23,517 nucleotides of DNA, from the NCBI GenBank assembly GCA_030622585.1, contig JAUXFZ010000003.1, positions 1-23,517 on the forward strand. The letters are read 5' to 3'. The first letter of the stretch is position 1. Every line of letters begins with the position of its first letter. Made by a program: the position numbers and the translations under genes. Positions 1-8,976 of the stretch are shown in pieces. Under the pieces are notes generated by a model. The model ran no database searches and was not told where the DNA came from. It saw nothing but the letters and a program-made list of their open reading frames with translations. This stretch comes from Myxococcales bacterium. Its GTDB lineage: Bacteria; Myxococcota_A; Polyangia; Polyangiales; Houyiibacteriaceae.

Positions 1-159
1 ACGTTCGCCAAGCGCTGGATCGACGAGAACAAGAAGGGCCGACCGGAGTTCGACGCGATCCGGCGTGCAGAGCAGGACCAAACGCTCGAGCAGGTGGGCG
101 CAAACCTTCGGTCGATGATGCCTTTCGTCGACCCAGTAGAGATCAAACAGGGAGAATAG
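1..159 (+). CDS. ilvC: Ketol-acid reductoisomerase, C-terminal fragment (cut by left window edge)
   Basis: Frame 1 is open from the first base to a TAG at 157-159 and gives the last 52 residues of the protein. The tail has the IlvC C-terminal pattern: a WIDENKKGRPEF stretch, then an RAEQ segment and the ending VGANLRSMMPFVDP, as in class I ketol-acid reductoisomerases. The enzyme isomerises and reduces acetolactate or acetohydroxybutyrate in valine, leucine and isoleucine synthesis, using NADPH and Mg2+. The catalytic part lies outside the window. leuA begins 37 bases downstream on the same strand, so ilvC probably heads or sits inside the same operon. Identity rests on a short but characteristic segment. 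Confidence 0.88.
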   Translation, partial: TFAKRWIDENKKGRPEFDAIRRAEQDQTLEQVGANLRSMMPFVDPVEIKQGE

Positions 160-196
160 GTAGGCGCCGCCCGTCGCGGCGTCGGGAGAATGAATC

Positions 197-1834
197 ATGC
201 AACCCGATCACGTACGGATCTTCGACACAACCCTCCGAGATGGAGAGCAATCACCTGGCGCGACGATGACCTCGTCGGAAAAGCTAGAGGTGGCGAAGAC
301 CCTATCGCGACTCGGCGTGGATGTGATCGAGGCTGGCTTCGCGGCTGCTTCTCCCGATGACTTGCGAGCGGTGAAAACCATCGCCGAAGCGGTGGGCGTG
401 ACGGGCGTCGAGGGCCGGCCGGTCCCGGAGCCGCCGGCGATCTGCAGCTTGGCGCGTGCTCACAAGGCCGACATCGACAAGGCTGCGGAGGCGGTAGCAC
501 CGGCGAAGCACGGCCGGATCCACACGTTCATCGCAACGTCTCCGATTCATCGCGAGCACAAGCTTCGCATGAGCAAGGCCGAGGTGATCGCGAAGATCAC
601 CGAGATGGTCTCGTACGCGCGAAGCTTCTGCGACGACGTCGAGTTCAGCCCAGAGGACGCCGGGCGAACCGAGATGGAGTTCCTGTACGAAGCACTTCAG
701 GCCGCCATCGAGGCCGGAGCAAGTACGTTGAACATCCCGGACACGGTCGGCTACACGATCCCTGTGGAGTTTGGTGAGCGCATCGCGATGCTCCGGCAGC
801 ACGTGCCTGGCATCGATGGCGCGGTCATCAGTGTTCATTGCCACGACGACCTCGGGATGGCAGTGGCCAATAGCCTCTCGGCGGTGGTCAACGGCGCCCG
901 CCAGGTCGAAGTGGCGGTCAACGGCATCGGCGAGCGAGCCGGCAATGCCTCGCTAGAAGAGGTCGTCATGGCGCTGCATGTGCGGCGCGACCTCTTTGGC
1001 ATCGGCACGCAGGTCGACACCACACAGCTCACGCGCGCTAGCCGGTTGGTGAGCAAGGTGACCGGCATGGTCGTACAGCCGAACAAGGCGATCGTGGGTG
1101 CGAATGCGTTTGCGCACGAGGCCGGCATTCACCAGGACGGGATGCTCAAGCATGAGGAGACCTACGAGATCATGCGCCCCGAGACGGTGGGCGCGGGTAC
1201 CACGCAGCTCATCCTCGGGAAACACTCTGGGCGCCACGCGTTTGCGAACCGCTTGACCGAGCTCGGTTACTCCGTGTCCGGTGATGGGCTCGACAAGGCG
1301 TTCGCGCGGTTCAAGAAGCTCGCTGACAAGAAGAAGCACATCACCGACGCGGACTTGTTGGCCCTGTTGAGTGACGAGCTCTATCAGCCGAAAGAGTTCT
1401 GGAGGCTCGACGCCATCCAGGTGGGGTGCGGAACGGGCATGCCCACGGCCACCGTGAAGCTCACCGGGCCCGACGGTCAAACACAGACGTCGGCGGAAGT
1501 CGGGACCGGCCCGGTGGACGCGGTGTACAAGGCCATCCAAAATCTCGTTCACGTCCCCTGCTCGCTGCTCGAGTACACCGTTCAATCGGTGACTGAAGGC
1601 ATCGACGCCCTGGGAGAGGTGAGTGTGCGTGTGTCTACCGACGACAACGAGGCGCCGCCCGGAAAGATCAATCCACAATACGAGCACTCGCGCGCGCGGG
1701 TGTTCCACGGTCACGGCGCACACACGGACGTGATCGTCGCGAGCGCCAAAGCCTACATCGCGGCTATCAACCGCATCCTCGCGATCAGAGAAGGGACGCG
1801 AACCGCTAACGCGGCAGCAGGAAGCGCTGCGTAA
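197..1834 (+). CDS. leuA: 2-isopropylmalate synthase
   Basis: Condenses acetyl-CoA with 2-oxoisovalerate, the first committed step of leucine synthesis. The 545-residue length matches the long LeuA form with a C-terminal allosteric domain. The N-terminal TIM barrel opens with FDTTLRDGEQSPG (Arg14 and Asp15 are the expected catalytic and metal residues). The metal-binding His pair is His214 and His216 in VHCHDDLG, followed by the NGIGERAGNASLEE motif. Residues after about 400 form the LeuA dimerisation/regulatory domain, so leucine feedback is expected from family knowledge. The ATG at 197 is preceded by GGGAGA at a suitable distance. leuC follows after 8 bases. Confident call; the related homocitrate and citramalate synthases fit less well because a distinct CimA is encoded three genes later. 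Confidence 0.97.
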   Translation: MQPDHVRIFDTTLRDGEQSPGATMTSSEKLEVAKTLSRLGVDVIEAGFAAASPDDLRAVKTIAEAVGVTGVEGRPVPEPPAICSLARAHKADIDKAAEAVAPAKHGRIHTFIATSPIHREHKLRMSKAEVIAKITEMVSYARSFCDDVEFSPEDAGRTEMEFLYEALQAAIEAGASTLNIPDTVGYTIPVEFGERIAMLRQHVPGIDGAVISVHCHDDLGMAVANSLSAVVNGARQVEVAVNGIGERAGNASLEEVVMALHVRRDLFGIGTQVDTTQLTRASRLVSKVTGMVVQPNKAIVGANAFAHEAGIHQDGMLKHEETYEIMRPETVGAGTTQLILGKHSGRHAFANRLTELGYSVSGDGLDKAFARFKKLADKKKHITDADLLALLSDELYQPKEFWRLDAIQVGCGTGMPTATVKLTGPDGQTQTSAEVGTGPVDAVYKAIQNLVHVPCSLLEYTVQSVTEGIDALGEVSVRVSTDDNEAPPGKINPQYEHSRARVFHGHGAHTDVIVASAKAYIAAINRILAIREGTRTANAAAGSAA

Positions 1835-1842
1835 CGAACATC

Positions 1843-3252
1843 ATGGAACCAAGAACACTATTTCAGAAGGTTTGGGACGATCACGTCGTCGCTCAGGAGC
1901 CGGACAGGCCGGCGGTCCTCTACATCGACCTCCAACTCATTCACGAGGTGACGTCCCCGCAAGCCTTCACCGGTCTGCGCGAGCGCGGCCTAAAGGTTCG
2001 TCGCCCGGACAAGACCATCGCGACGATGGACCATTCGACGCCGACGCTACCGAAGGCGCTGTGGGTCATCGACGACCAGGCGAAGGCGCAGCTCGGTCAG
2101 TTGGAGAGCAACTGCAAGGAGTTCGGAGTGGAGCTCTTCGCTCTTGGCGACAGTCGCAACGGGATCGTACACGTGATCGGGCCGGAGCGTGGGTTCACCC
2201 AGCCAGGCAAGACAATCGTCTGCGGTGACAGTCACACGTCGACCCACGGCGCGTTCGGCGCACTGGCGTTCGGCATCGGGACGAGCGAGGTCGAGCACGT
2301 GTTGGCCACGCAGTGTCTTTTGCAGCGCAAGGCCAAGACCCTCGAAGTACGGGTCGACGGTCAGCTGATGCCGGGAGTGACTGCCAAGGACATCATCCTG
2401 GCGCTCTGCGGAGAGATCGGAACGGGCGGCGGAACCGGGTACGTCATCGAGTTCACCGGGTCGGCCATCCGCAGCCTCGACATGGAAGGCCGAATGACGG
2501 TCTGCAACATGAGCATCGAGGCGGGCGCGCGTGCCGGCATGATCGCCCCTGATGAAACGACCTTCGAGTACTTGAAGGGGCGGGAGCGTGTACCACAGGG
2601 CGCCGATTGGGACGCTGCGGTCGAACGTTGGAGTCAGCTGCGAACGGACGAAGGCGCGGTCTTCGACAAGACCGTCGTCATCGACGCCAACAAGCTCGAG
2701 CCGATGATCACCTACGGCACGAACCCGGGCATGGCCATGCAGATAGGCGAACTGATGCCGACCGCCGACTCGTTCGATGACACCTCACAGAGGGCCGCGT
2801 TCGAGAAAGCGATGGGCTATATGGGCCTCCAGCCGGGGCAGCGCCTACTCGGACAGAAGGTCGACGTGGTGTTCATCGGCTCGTGCACGAACTCGCGTAT
2901 CGGTGACCTACGGATGGCAGCCGGTGTGTTCAGCGGCCGCAAGGTCGCGGATGGTATGCGCACTCTGGTCGTGCCGGGATCACACGACATCAAGAAGCAG
3001 GCCGAGGCCGAAGGGCTCGATCGGATCTTCAAGGAGGCGGGCGCCGAGTGGCGTGAGCCCGGCTGTTCGATGTGCATCGCGATGAACGGTGACAACCTCG
3101 AGCCCGGCCAGTATGCCGTCAGCACCTCGAACCGTAACTTCGAGGGACGACAGGGCAAAGGCGGCCGCACTTTCCTCGCATCGCCACTCACCGCTGCCGC
3201 AGCAGCCATCACCGGCGAAGTCACCGACCCGCGGAGCTTGCTCCTTTCTTGA
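1843..3252 (+). CDS. leuC: 3-isopropylmalate dehydratase large subunit
   Basis: Large, Fe-S-bearing subunit of isopropylmalate isomerase, which converts 2- to 3-isopropylmalate together with LeuD. By family knowledge it does the same for citramalate and methylmalate. The 469 residues match the usual length. The three [4Fe-4S] cysteines are visible as Cys348 (in FIGSCTNSR) and Cys408 and Cys411 (in EPGCSMCIAMN). The aconitase-type CGDSHTSTHGAFG motif is present in the N-terminal half. The start lies 8 bases after the leuA stop; the local Shine-Dalgarno is weak, so coupling to leuA is likely. leuD follows after 11 bases. Confidence 0.97.
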   Translation: MEPRTLFQKVWDDHVVAQEPDRPAVLYIDLQLIHEVTSPQAFTGLRERGLKVRRPDKTIATMDHSTPTLPKALWVIDDQAKAQLGQLESNCKEFGVELFALGDSRNGIVHVIGPERGFTQPGKTIVCGDSHTSTHGAFGALAFGIGTSEVEHVLATQCLLQRKAKTLEVRVDGQLMPGVTAKDIILALCGEIGTGGGTGYVIEFTGSAIRSLDMEGRMTVCNMSIEAGARAGMIAPDETTFEYLKGRERVPQGADWDAAVERWSQLRTDEGAVFDKTVVIDANKLEPMITYGTNPGMAMQIGELMPTADSFDDTSQRAAFEKAMGYMGLQPGQRLLGQKVDVVFIGSCTNSRIGDLRMAAGVFSGRKVADGMRTLVVPGSHDIKKQAEAEGLDRIFKEAGAEWREPGCSMCIAMNGDNLEPGQYAVSTSNRNFEGRQGKGGRTFLASPLTAAAAAITGEVTDPRSLLLS

Positions 3253-3263
3253 AAGACAGAGTC

Positions 3264-3851
3264 ATGGCTAAATTCACCACACTGACATCGCATGCAGTCC
3301 CGTTCCCCGCCGAGAACGTCGACACGGATCAGATCATCCCTGCTCGCTTTCTCAAGGTGACCGACAAGCACGGTCTCGGCGACAGCCTCTTTTGCGACTG
3401 GCGCTACCTCAAGGACGGTTCGGACAACCCCGAGTTCGTGCTCAACGAGGCCGCTTCGCAGGGCGCGCAGATCCTCATCGCGGGCAACAACTTCGGCAGC
3501 GGCTCGTCGCGCGAACACGCCCCCTGGGCATTGGTCGGTTGGGGCTTCCGTGCAATTATCTCCACCGGCTTCGCGGACATCTTCCGGAGCAACTCGCTGA
3601 AGAACGGCCTGTTGCCCGTTGAGGTCGATGCCGAGGTGTACAAAGCCCTCATGGAAGCTGTTCAACTCGATCGCTCGACGAAGATCACGGTCGATCTCCT
3701 GACCCAGTCAGTGACGGGCATCGACGGACTCGAGGCGACCTTCCCCATCGACGCGTTCTCCAAGCACTGCCTCCTCGAGGGTGTCGACCAGCTTGGATAC
3801 CTCCTTTCATTCGACGAGCAGATCACCAGCTATGAGCAACAGCGGACATAA
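3264..3851 (+). CDS. leuD: 3-isopropylmalate dehydratase small subunit
   Basis: Small 'swivel' subunit of isopropylmalate isomerase, 195 residues, normal for the family. The N-terminus reads MAKFTTLTSHAVPFP and is followed by the conserved NVDTDQIIPARFL segment. The swivel signature NNFGSGSSREHAPWAL is present. I chose the ATG at 3264 because it places the family's N-terminus at residue 1. An upstream in-frame TTG at 3249 overlaps the leuC stop and would add five residues with no family support. The 3' end overlaps the cimA start by 20 bases. LeuCD is presumably shared between the leucine and citramalate routes. Confidence 0.96.
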   Translation: MAKFTTLTSHAVPFPAENVDTDQIIPARFLKVTDKHGLGDSLFCDWRYLKDGSDNPEFVLNEAASQGAQILIAGNNFGSGSSREHAPWALVGWGFRAIISTGFADIFRSNSLKNGLLPVEVDAEVYKALMEAVQLDRSTKITVDLLTQSVTGIDGLEATFPIDAFSKHCLLEGVDQLGYLLSFDEQITSYEQQRT

Positions 3852-5424
3852 CGGCTCGGACCCGGTAGTCGAGATCTACGACACCACTCTGCGTGATGGC
3901 ACGCAGATGGAGGGGATGAGTCTGTCCTGCGAGGACAAGCTGCGAATCGCGGAGCACCTGGATTCGCTGGGCGTCACCTTCCTCGAGGGCGGATGGCCGG
4001 GGTCGAACCCCAAGGACGTCGAGTTCTTCGAGCGGGCGAAGGACGTCGATTGGAAGAACGTCGTCGTGGCCGCGTTCGGCTCGACGTGTCGCGCGCAGCT
4101 GCGCGCGGAAGACGACAAGCAGCTTCATGCCTTGCTCGCCGCCGAGACGCCGGTGTGTACCATATTCGGCAAGACCTGGAACATGCACGTCACCGAAGTG
4201 CTGCGCACGAGCCACGAAGAGAACCTTCGCATGATCGAAGAGAGTGTGACCTTTCTAGGGAAGAACGATCGGCGGGTGATCTACGACGCAGAGCATTTCT
4301 TCGACGGATACAAGGCCGACGCGCAGTACGCGCTCGACACCCTGCGAGCCGCAGCCCGCGGTGGCGCCGAACGGCTAGTCCTTTGCGACACCAACGGTGG
4401 TTCGATGCCCTGGGAGGTCGAGGAGGTCGTGAAAGCCGTCCAGGAGGCCCTTCCGGACGCGCTACTCGGCATCCACGCCCACAACGACAGTGAGTGCGGG
4501 GTTGCCAACTCTGTCGCCGCGGTTCGTGCGGGAGTGCGGCACGTCCAGGGAACGATCAACGGCTACGGGGAGCGCTGCGGAAACGCCAACCTATGCGCGG
4601 TCATCCCGGACGTCGAGCTCAAGCTGGGATTGCAGTGTCTGCCCCAAGGCGGCCTCAAGCAACTCTACGACCTCTCACATTTCGTCGCGGAGATCGCGAA
4701 CCTGAGTCCCAACGATCATGCGGCCTACGTCGGGCGTAGTGCCTTCGCCCACAAAGGCGGCATCCACGTGTCGGCAATTCGCCGGCATCCGGAATCATAC
4801 GAGCACATCCAGCCGACTCTCGTCGGGAACCAGTCGCGCGTGGTGGTGAGCGAGCTTTCCGGACGTAGCAACGTCCTGAGCAAGGCGGAAGAGCTTGGGC
4901 TCGAGGTCAGCTCGGACCACGGAGGCCGCGTCCTCGAGAAGATCAAGGAGCTCGAGTCCAAGGGCTTCGCATACGAGGCAGCCGAAGCATCGGTCGTGCT
5001 GCTCATCGCTCGTCACCGAGCCGACTACACACCACCCTTCGAGGTCTTGGACTTCCAAGCAGGCGTGGGACGACGGCGTGGCGGCGGCATGCTCGCGGAG
5101 GCCACGGTCAAGGTCCAAATCGGGGATGAGATCGTACACACCGCGGGCGAAGGCAACGGCCCGGTGAGCGCGCTCGACTCGGCGCTCCGAAAGGCGCTAC
5201 TCCCCTTCTTCCCCGAGGTCTCACAGATGCATCTCAGTGACTACAAGGTTCGCATTCTCGACGGGCGCAACGGAACCGATGCGACAACCAGAGTGCTCAT
5301 CGACAGCCAGTCGGCCCACGACACGTGGAGCACCGTGGGAGCATCGAGCAACATCATCGAGGCGTCGCTTCAGGCGCTGATCGACAGCATCGAGTACGGG
5401 CTCACGCTGGAACGGGCTACTTAG
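3832..5424 (+). CDS. cimA: (R)-citramalate synthase
   Basis: Condenses pyruvate and acetyl-CoA to (R)-citramalate, opening the threonine-independent route to 2-oxobutyrate and isoleucine. It is a DRE-TIM metallolyase of 530 residues. The N-terminal YDTTLRDGTQMEGMSLS and the LEGGWPGSNPKD motif are typical of CimA rather than LeuA. The metal-binding pair sits in GIHAHND, followed by NGYGERCGNANL. The C-terminal third is a LeuA-type dimer/regulatory domain, expected to sense isoleucine. ATG 3832 is favoured over an upstream in-frame GTG at 3781 because the 17 extra residues lie inside leuD and look unlike the family. It overlaps leuD by 20 bases, so translation is probably coupled. Substrate assignment is by motif only. 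Confidence 0.92.
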   Translation: MSNSGHNGSDPVVEIYDTTLRDGTQMEGMSLSCEDKLRIAEHLDSLGVTFLEGGWPGSNPKDVEFFERAKDVDWKNVVVAAFGSTCRAQLRAEDDKQLHALLAAETPVCTIFGKTWNMHVTEVLRTSHEENLRMIEESVTFLGKNDRRVIYDAEHFFDGYKADAQYALDTLRAAARGGAERLVLCDTNGGSMPWEVEEVVKAVQEALPDALLGIHAHNDSECGVANSVAAVRAGVRHVQGTINGYGERCGNANLCAVIPDVELKLGLQCLPQGGLKQLYDLSHFVAEIANLSPNDHAAYVGRSAFAHKGGIHVSAIRRHPESYEHIQPTLVGNQSRVVVSELSGRSNVLSKAEELGLEVSSDHGGRVLEKIKELESKGFAYEAAEASVVLLIARHRADYTPPFEVLDFQAGVGRRRGGGMLAEATVKVQIGDEIVHTAGEGNGPVSALDSALRKALLPFFPEVSQMHLSDYKVRILDGRNGTDATTRVLIDSQSAHDTWSTVGASSNIIEASLQALIDSIEYGLTLERAT

Positions 5425-5480
5425 CCATTGCCCTCATGACGTGTGCCGTGCATCATGGCCGGCCGCGCAGGTAACGATAG

Positions 5481-6557
5481 ATGAAAGCCAAAATTACACT
5501 TCTCCCTGGTGACGGAATCGGTCCCGAAATCGTTGATGCGACTCGCCAGGTGCTCGAGACGATCGCGAGCAAGTCCAGCCACACCTTCACGTTCTCGACA
5601 CACCTGATCGGTGGCATTGCGATCGACGAGACGGGCGTCCCACTTCCGGACGACACCATCGTCGGATGCCGCAGTGCGGATGCCGTCCTGCTCGGTGCGG
5701 TTGGTGGCCCAAAGTGGGATGACCCCAACGCCAAGGTTCGCCCGGAGCAGGGGCTTCTCGGAATGCGAAAGGCGCTGAAGCTCTTCGCGAATGTTCGCCC
5801 GGTGAAGCTCTTCCCTGGCCTCGAAGCGGCCTCCCCCCTCCGGCCCGAACGCCTGCGCGGCGTGGATTTGGTGTTTATCCGCGAGCTCACCGGTGGCATC
5901 TATTTCGGTCAGCCCAAGGGCAAAGAGACCAAGAATGGCCTTCGCACCGGCTTCGATACGATGGTGTACGACGAGAGCGAGATTCGTCGCATCGTCGAGC
6001 TAGCCTTCCAAGTCGCGCGAAAACGAGGCGGGCACGTGACCTCCATCGACAAGGCGAACGTCCTGGCCACGATGCAAGTATGGCGAGAGGTCGCGACCGA
6101 GGTCGGCAAAGAGAACTCGGATATCAGCCTCGATCATCAGCTCGTCGATTCGGCCGCCATGCGCCTCGTCACCGATCCTTCATCGTTCGACGTCATCGTG
6201 AGCGGCAACATGTTTGGCGACATCCTCTCGGACGAAGGTGCGGTGTTGACCGGGTCGCTGGGGCTCCTGCCAAGCGCATCGCTCGGCGAGGGTACGCTCG
6301 GTGTGTACGAGCCAATCCACGGCTCCGCGCCGGACATTGCAGGCAAAGGGATCGCGAACCCACTGGGTACGATTCTCAGCGCGGCGATGCTACTTCGGCA
6401 CAGCCTCGACCTCGACGACGACGCAAAGACAATTGAAGACGCCGTCCAGAAGGTCCTCGACAGTGGGCTTCGGACTGCAGACCTGAGCGGCGGACAGCGT
6501 TCGCTCGGCACGACGGAGATGGCGGGCGCAGTCGTGGCCGCCATCGAAGGCGCCTAA
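5481..6557 (+). CDS. leuB: 3-isopropylmalate dehydrogenase
   Basis: NAD-dependent oxidative decarboxylation of 3-isopropylmalate to 2-oxoisocaproate; the same enzyme acts on methylmalate in the citramalate route. The 358 residues match LeuB. Visible motifs are LLPGDGIGPEIV at the N-terminus, the substrate-loop region around VRPEQGLLGMRKAL, the conserved RELTGGIYFG, the DKANVL lysine region, the metal-binding FGDILSDEGA, and EPIHGSAPDIAGKGIANP at the cofactor site. It starts 56 bases after cimA; that gap shows no gene or clear hairpin. The malic enzyme gene begins 13 bases downstream. Related isocitrate and tartrate dehydrogenases are less likely given the leu operon context. Confidence 0.97.
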   Translation: MKAKITLLPGDGIGPEIVDATRQVLETIASKSSHTFTFSTHLIGGIAIDETGVPLPDDTIVGCRSADAVLLGAVGGPKWDDPNAKVRPEQGLLGMRKALKLFANVRPVKLFPGLEAASPLRPERLRGVDLVFIRELTGGIYFGQPKGKETKNGLRTGFDTMVYDESEIRRIVELAFQVARKRGGHVTSIDKANVLATMQVWREVATEVGKENSDISLDHQLVDSAAMRLVTDPSSFDVIVSGNMFGDILSDEGAVLTGSLGLLPSASLGEGTLGVYEPIHGSAPDIAGKGIANPLGTILSAAMLLRHSLDLDDDAKTIEDAVQKVLDSGLRTADLSGGQRSLGTTEMAGAVVAAIEGA

Positions 6558-6570
6558 GGAAAGGAACGCC

Positions 6571-8304
6571 ATGCCTCGCAAACGCGTTAGCCGGTTGTTT
6601 GACCTCAAGGAAGATGAGCACGGCCGCCAGTACATGGAGGTCTACCAGGACGGCATCACTCTGCTGCGACTCGTGCTCTCCAACAAGGGCACGGCGTTCA
6701 GCCACGAAGAGCGTGTCGCACTTCGGCTAGGGGGCCTTCTTCCGCCCCAATACAATACGCTCGAACAGCAGATCGACCGCGTCTATGAGGGCTACGTCCA
6801 AGCGCCGACCGACATCGACAAGTATCAGTACCTGCGGAGCCTCCAGGAACGGCAAGAGATTTTGTTCTACGCGTTACTCGAGAAGCACCTCGACGAGATG
6901 TTGCCGATCGTTTACACGCCGACGGTCGGCGCGGCGGTGCAACAGTTCAGCGCCCTCTACCAGAACCCACGAGGGCTCTCGTTCTCTCCCCTCAATATCG
7001 ACCGCGCGGATCAAACGCTCGAATGCTACCCAATGGACGACGTTCGCATGATCGTCGCGACGGATTCTTCGGCGATCCTCGGGATCGGCGACCAAGGGTA
7101 CGGTGGCCTCGCGATTCCCATCGGGAAGATGGCTCTCTACACCGTCGGTGGGGGCGTGAGCCCGTTCCACACGATGCCCGTCGCACTCGACGTTGGGACA
7201 GACCGCATGGACCTGATCAACGACCCCAACTACCTCGGGGTTCGTCAGAAGCGGCTCCAAGGCGACGACTACTACAAGTTCCTCGACCAGTTTGTCGACG
7301 GGGTTTGGTCTCGTTGGCCGGACGCCGTGATCCAATGGGAGGATCTTTCGAAGACGGCGGCCTTCACGGTGCTCGATCGATACCGGGACCGAGGTCCATC
7401 CTTCAACGACGACATCCAGGGCACGGGCGCTGTCGCATTGGCAGGCATTCTCGCGGCTTGTCATCTTCGTGACGAAGGCCTGAAGGACGAGGTCTTCGTC
7501 ATTCACGGAGCCGGCGCGGGCGGCGTGGGCGTGGCTTGGGCGATTCGCGAGGGTTTGGTCCGCGCTGGCCTCGGCCTGGAGCAAGCGAAGCAGCGCGTGT
7601 TCGTGCTGGATTCGAAGGGCCTGCTGCTCGCGGACCGCGATATGGAAGAGTACAAGCAGGGCTTCGCGCAGGAGCGCGCGGCCATCCGCGGATGGGAGTT
7701 CGCGGGTGATGCACCCGATCTGCTCGAAACCATTCGCAACGCGAAGGCGACGGTGCTCCTGGGCCTATCCGGCCGGCCGGGTGCCTTCGACGAAGAAGTG
7801 GTCCGTGCGATGGCGGACAACCACCAGGGGCCGATCATCTTCCCGCTGTCGAATCCGACCGACTCGGCGGAGGCCACGCCGATCGACATCTTCCGATGGA
7901 CCGAAGGCCAAGCGATCGTGGCGACGGGCAGCCCGTTCGATCCGGTCCAGATGGGCGGCGTGACGCATCCTATCGGGCAGGGCAACAACGCATTCATCTT
8001 CCCAGGCCTCGGCTTCGGCGCGATCCTTAGCAACGCGAAGTCGATCACCGACGGCATGGTCCTCGAAGCCTCCCAGGCGCTCGCCGACTACACCATCGAG
8101 AAATACGTCGAAGGCGGCCTGATCTACCCGCCTGTGTCCGACCTTCAAGAAACGTCTGTCCGTGTCGCTACGCGGGTGGTGCAGCAAGCCATCGAAGACG
8201 GCGTAGCCCGCCGAGACAACATCCCCGACGACGTTGAAGCGTTCGTCCGAGCACACGTCTGGCACCCAACCTACCTCCCCTTCGTCCGCGGCCACCTGGA
8301 CTAG
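6571..8304 (+). CDS. maeA: Malic enzyme, probably NAD-dependent (malate to pyruvate + CO2)
   Basis: Large-type malic enzyme of 577 residues, like the E. coli MaeA/SfcA form rather than the short bacterial MaeB. Tyr115 in IVYTPTVGAA fits the catalytic tyrosine. The lysine-bearing IPIGKMALY, the metal-binding acidic residues in the EDLSKTAAF and NDDIQGTGAV segments, and the dinucleotide loop HGAGAGGVGVA are all present in family order. AAGGAAAGG upstream is a good Shine-Dalgarno for ATG 6571. It lies 13 bases after leuB and is probably in the same transcript. Malic enzyme makes pyruvate, the precursor used by CimA and by acetolactate synthase, which may explain the linkage. The NAD preference is inferred from family type only. 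Confidence 0.93.
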   Translation: MPRKRVSRLFDLKEDEHGRQYMEVYQDGITLLRLVLSNKGTAFSHEERVALRLGGLLPPQYNTLEQQIDRVYEGYVQAPTDIDKYQYLRSLQERQEILFYALLEKHLDEMLPIVYTPTVGAAVQQFSALYQNPRGLSFSPLNIDRADQTLECYPMDDVRMIVATDSSAILGIGDQGYGGLAIPIGKMALYTVGGGVSPFHTMPVALDVGTDRMDLINDPNYLGVRQKRLQGDDYYKFLDQFVDGVWSRWPDAVIQWEDLSKTAAFTVLDRYRDRGPSFNDDIQGTGAVALAGILAACHLRDEGLKDEVFVIHGAGAGGVGVAWAIREGLVRAGLGLEQAKQRVFVLDSKGLLLADRDMEEYKQGFAQERAAIRGWEFAGDAPDLLETIRNAKATVLLGLSGRPGAFDEEVVRAMADNHQGPIIFPLSNPTDSAEATPIDIFRWTEGQAIVATGSPFDPVQMGGVTHPIGQGNNAFIFPGLGFGAILSNAKSITDGMVLEASQALADYTIEKYVEGGLIYPPVSDLQETSVRVATRVVQQAIEDGVARRDNIPDDVEAFVRAHVWHPTYLPFVRGHLD

Positions 8305-8330
8305 GGACCCTTTTCGAAAGCGTTCGTTCG

Positions 8331-8963
8331 ATGGAAATCGCAGTCGCCCTGTTCGACCAAGTCACGGCCCTCGACGCGGTTGGGCCGTATGAGGTCCTGC
8401 AGCGCCTTCCTGGAGCAGAGGTGCGTTTCGTCGGTCACCGAAAGGGCGAAGTGCGCACCGACAACGGGTTCCTGGGTCTCACTGTCGATCGGACGTTCGA
8501 CGAGGTGCCAAGCCCCGACATCGTGTTGGTTCCGGGCGGTATCGGCACGCGAGCCCTGGTGCACGACGCTGTAATTCTGCAGTGGATTCGCACAGCGCAT
8601 GAGACGACTCAGTTCACGACGTCGGTTTGCACGGGTTCCTTGCTGCTCGCGGCAGCCGGAATCTTGGATGGGGTGAAGGCCACCACACACTTCGCCTCGC
8701 GCCACCTTCTGGCCAAGTACGGAGCGAAGCCCTCTGATGAGCGCGTCGTGGTCGAAGGCAGGGTCATCACTGCAGCTGGCGTCTCGAGTGGCATCGACAT
8801 GGCCCTGCAGTTGGCCGAACGCCTCACCGATGCGACGACGGCGAAGGCGCTACAACTCATGATCGAGTACGACCCGCAGCCGCCGCACGACGCCGGCGCG
8901 CTCCACAAGGTGGACGCGCCAGTGCTTGCCCGCGTGCAAGAGCTTGCGAAGCTGAAGAACTAG
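8331..8963 (+). CDS. DJ-1/PfpI family protein (isonitrile hydratase-like)
   Basis: 210-residue single-domain protein of the DJ-1/PfpI glutamine-amidotransferase-like fold. The nucleophile elbow is TTSVCTGSLLLAAAG with Cys100 followed by Thr101. Asp15, in VTALDAVGP, falls where isonitrile hydratase (InhA) has its catalytic Asp, so the Asp-Cys-Thr set resembles that enzyme. The family also contains DNA-binding GlxA-type regulators, but there is no C-terminal AraC helix-turn-helix here. It starts 26 bases after the malic enzyme gene with only a weak Shine-Dalgarno, and its stop faces the convergent SDR gene 13 bases away. The true substrate is unknown; I infer only a cysteine-dependent hydratase, hydrolase or stress role. 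Confidence 0.85.
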   Translation: MEIAVALFDQVTALDAVGPYEVLQRLPGAEVRFVGHRKGEVRTDNGFLGLTVDRTFDEVPSPDIVLVPGGIGTRALVHDAVILQWIRTAHETTQFTTSVCTGSLLLAAAGILDGVKATTHFASRHLLAKYGAKPSDERVVVEGRVITAAGVSSGIDMALQLAERLTDATTAKALQLMIEYDPQPPHDAGALHKVDAPVLARVQELAKLKN

Positions 8964-8976
8964 ATAGCCCGTGCGC

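Noticed and set aside
953..1723. Minus-strand open frame of 256 codons inside leuA
   Set aside because: Antisense to the leuA regulatory domain, no domain or ribosome site.
2817..3665. Minus-strand open frame of 282 codons across leuC/leuD
   Set aside because: Shadow of two conserved genes; composition is an antisense artefact.
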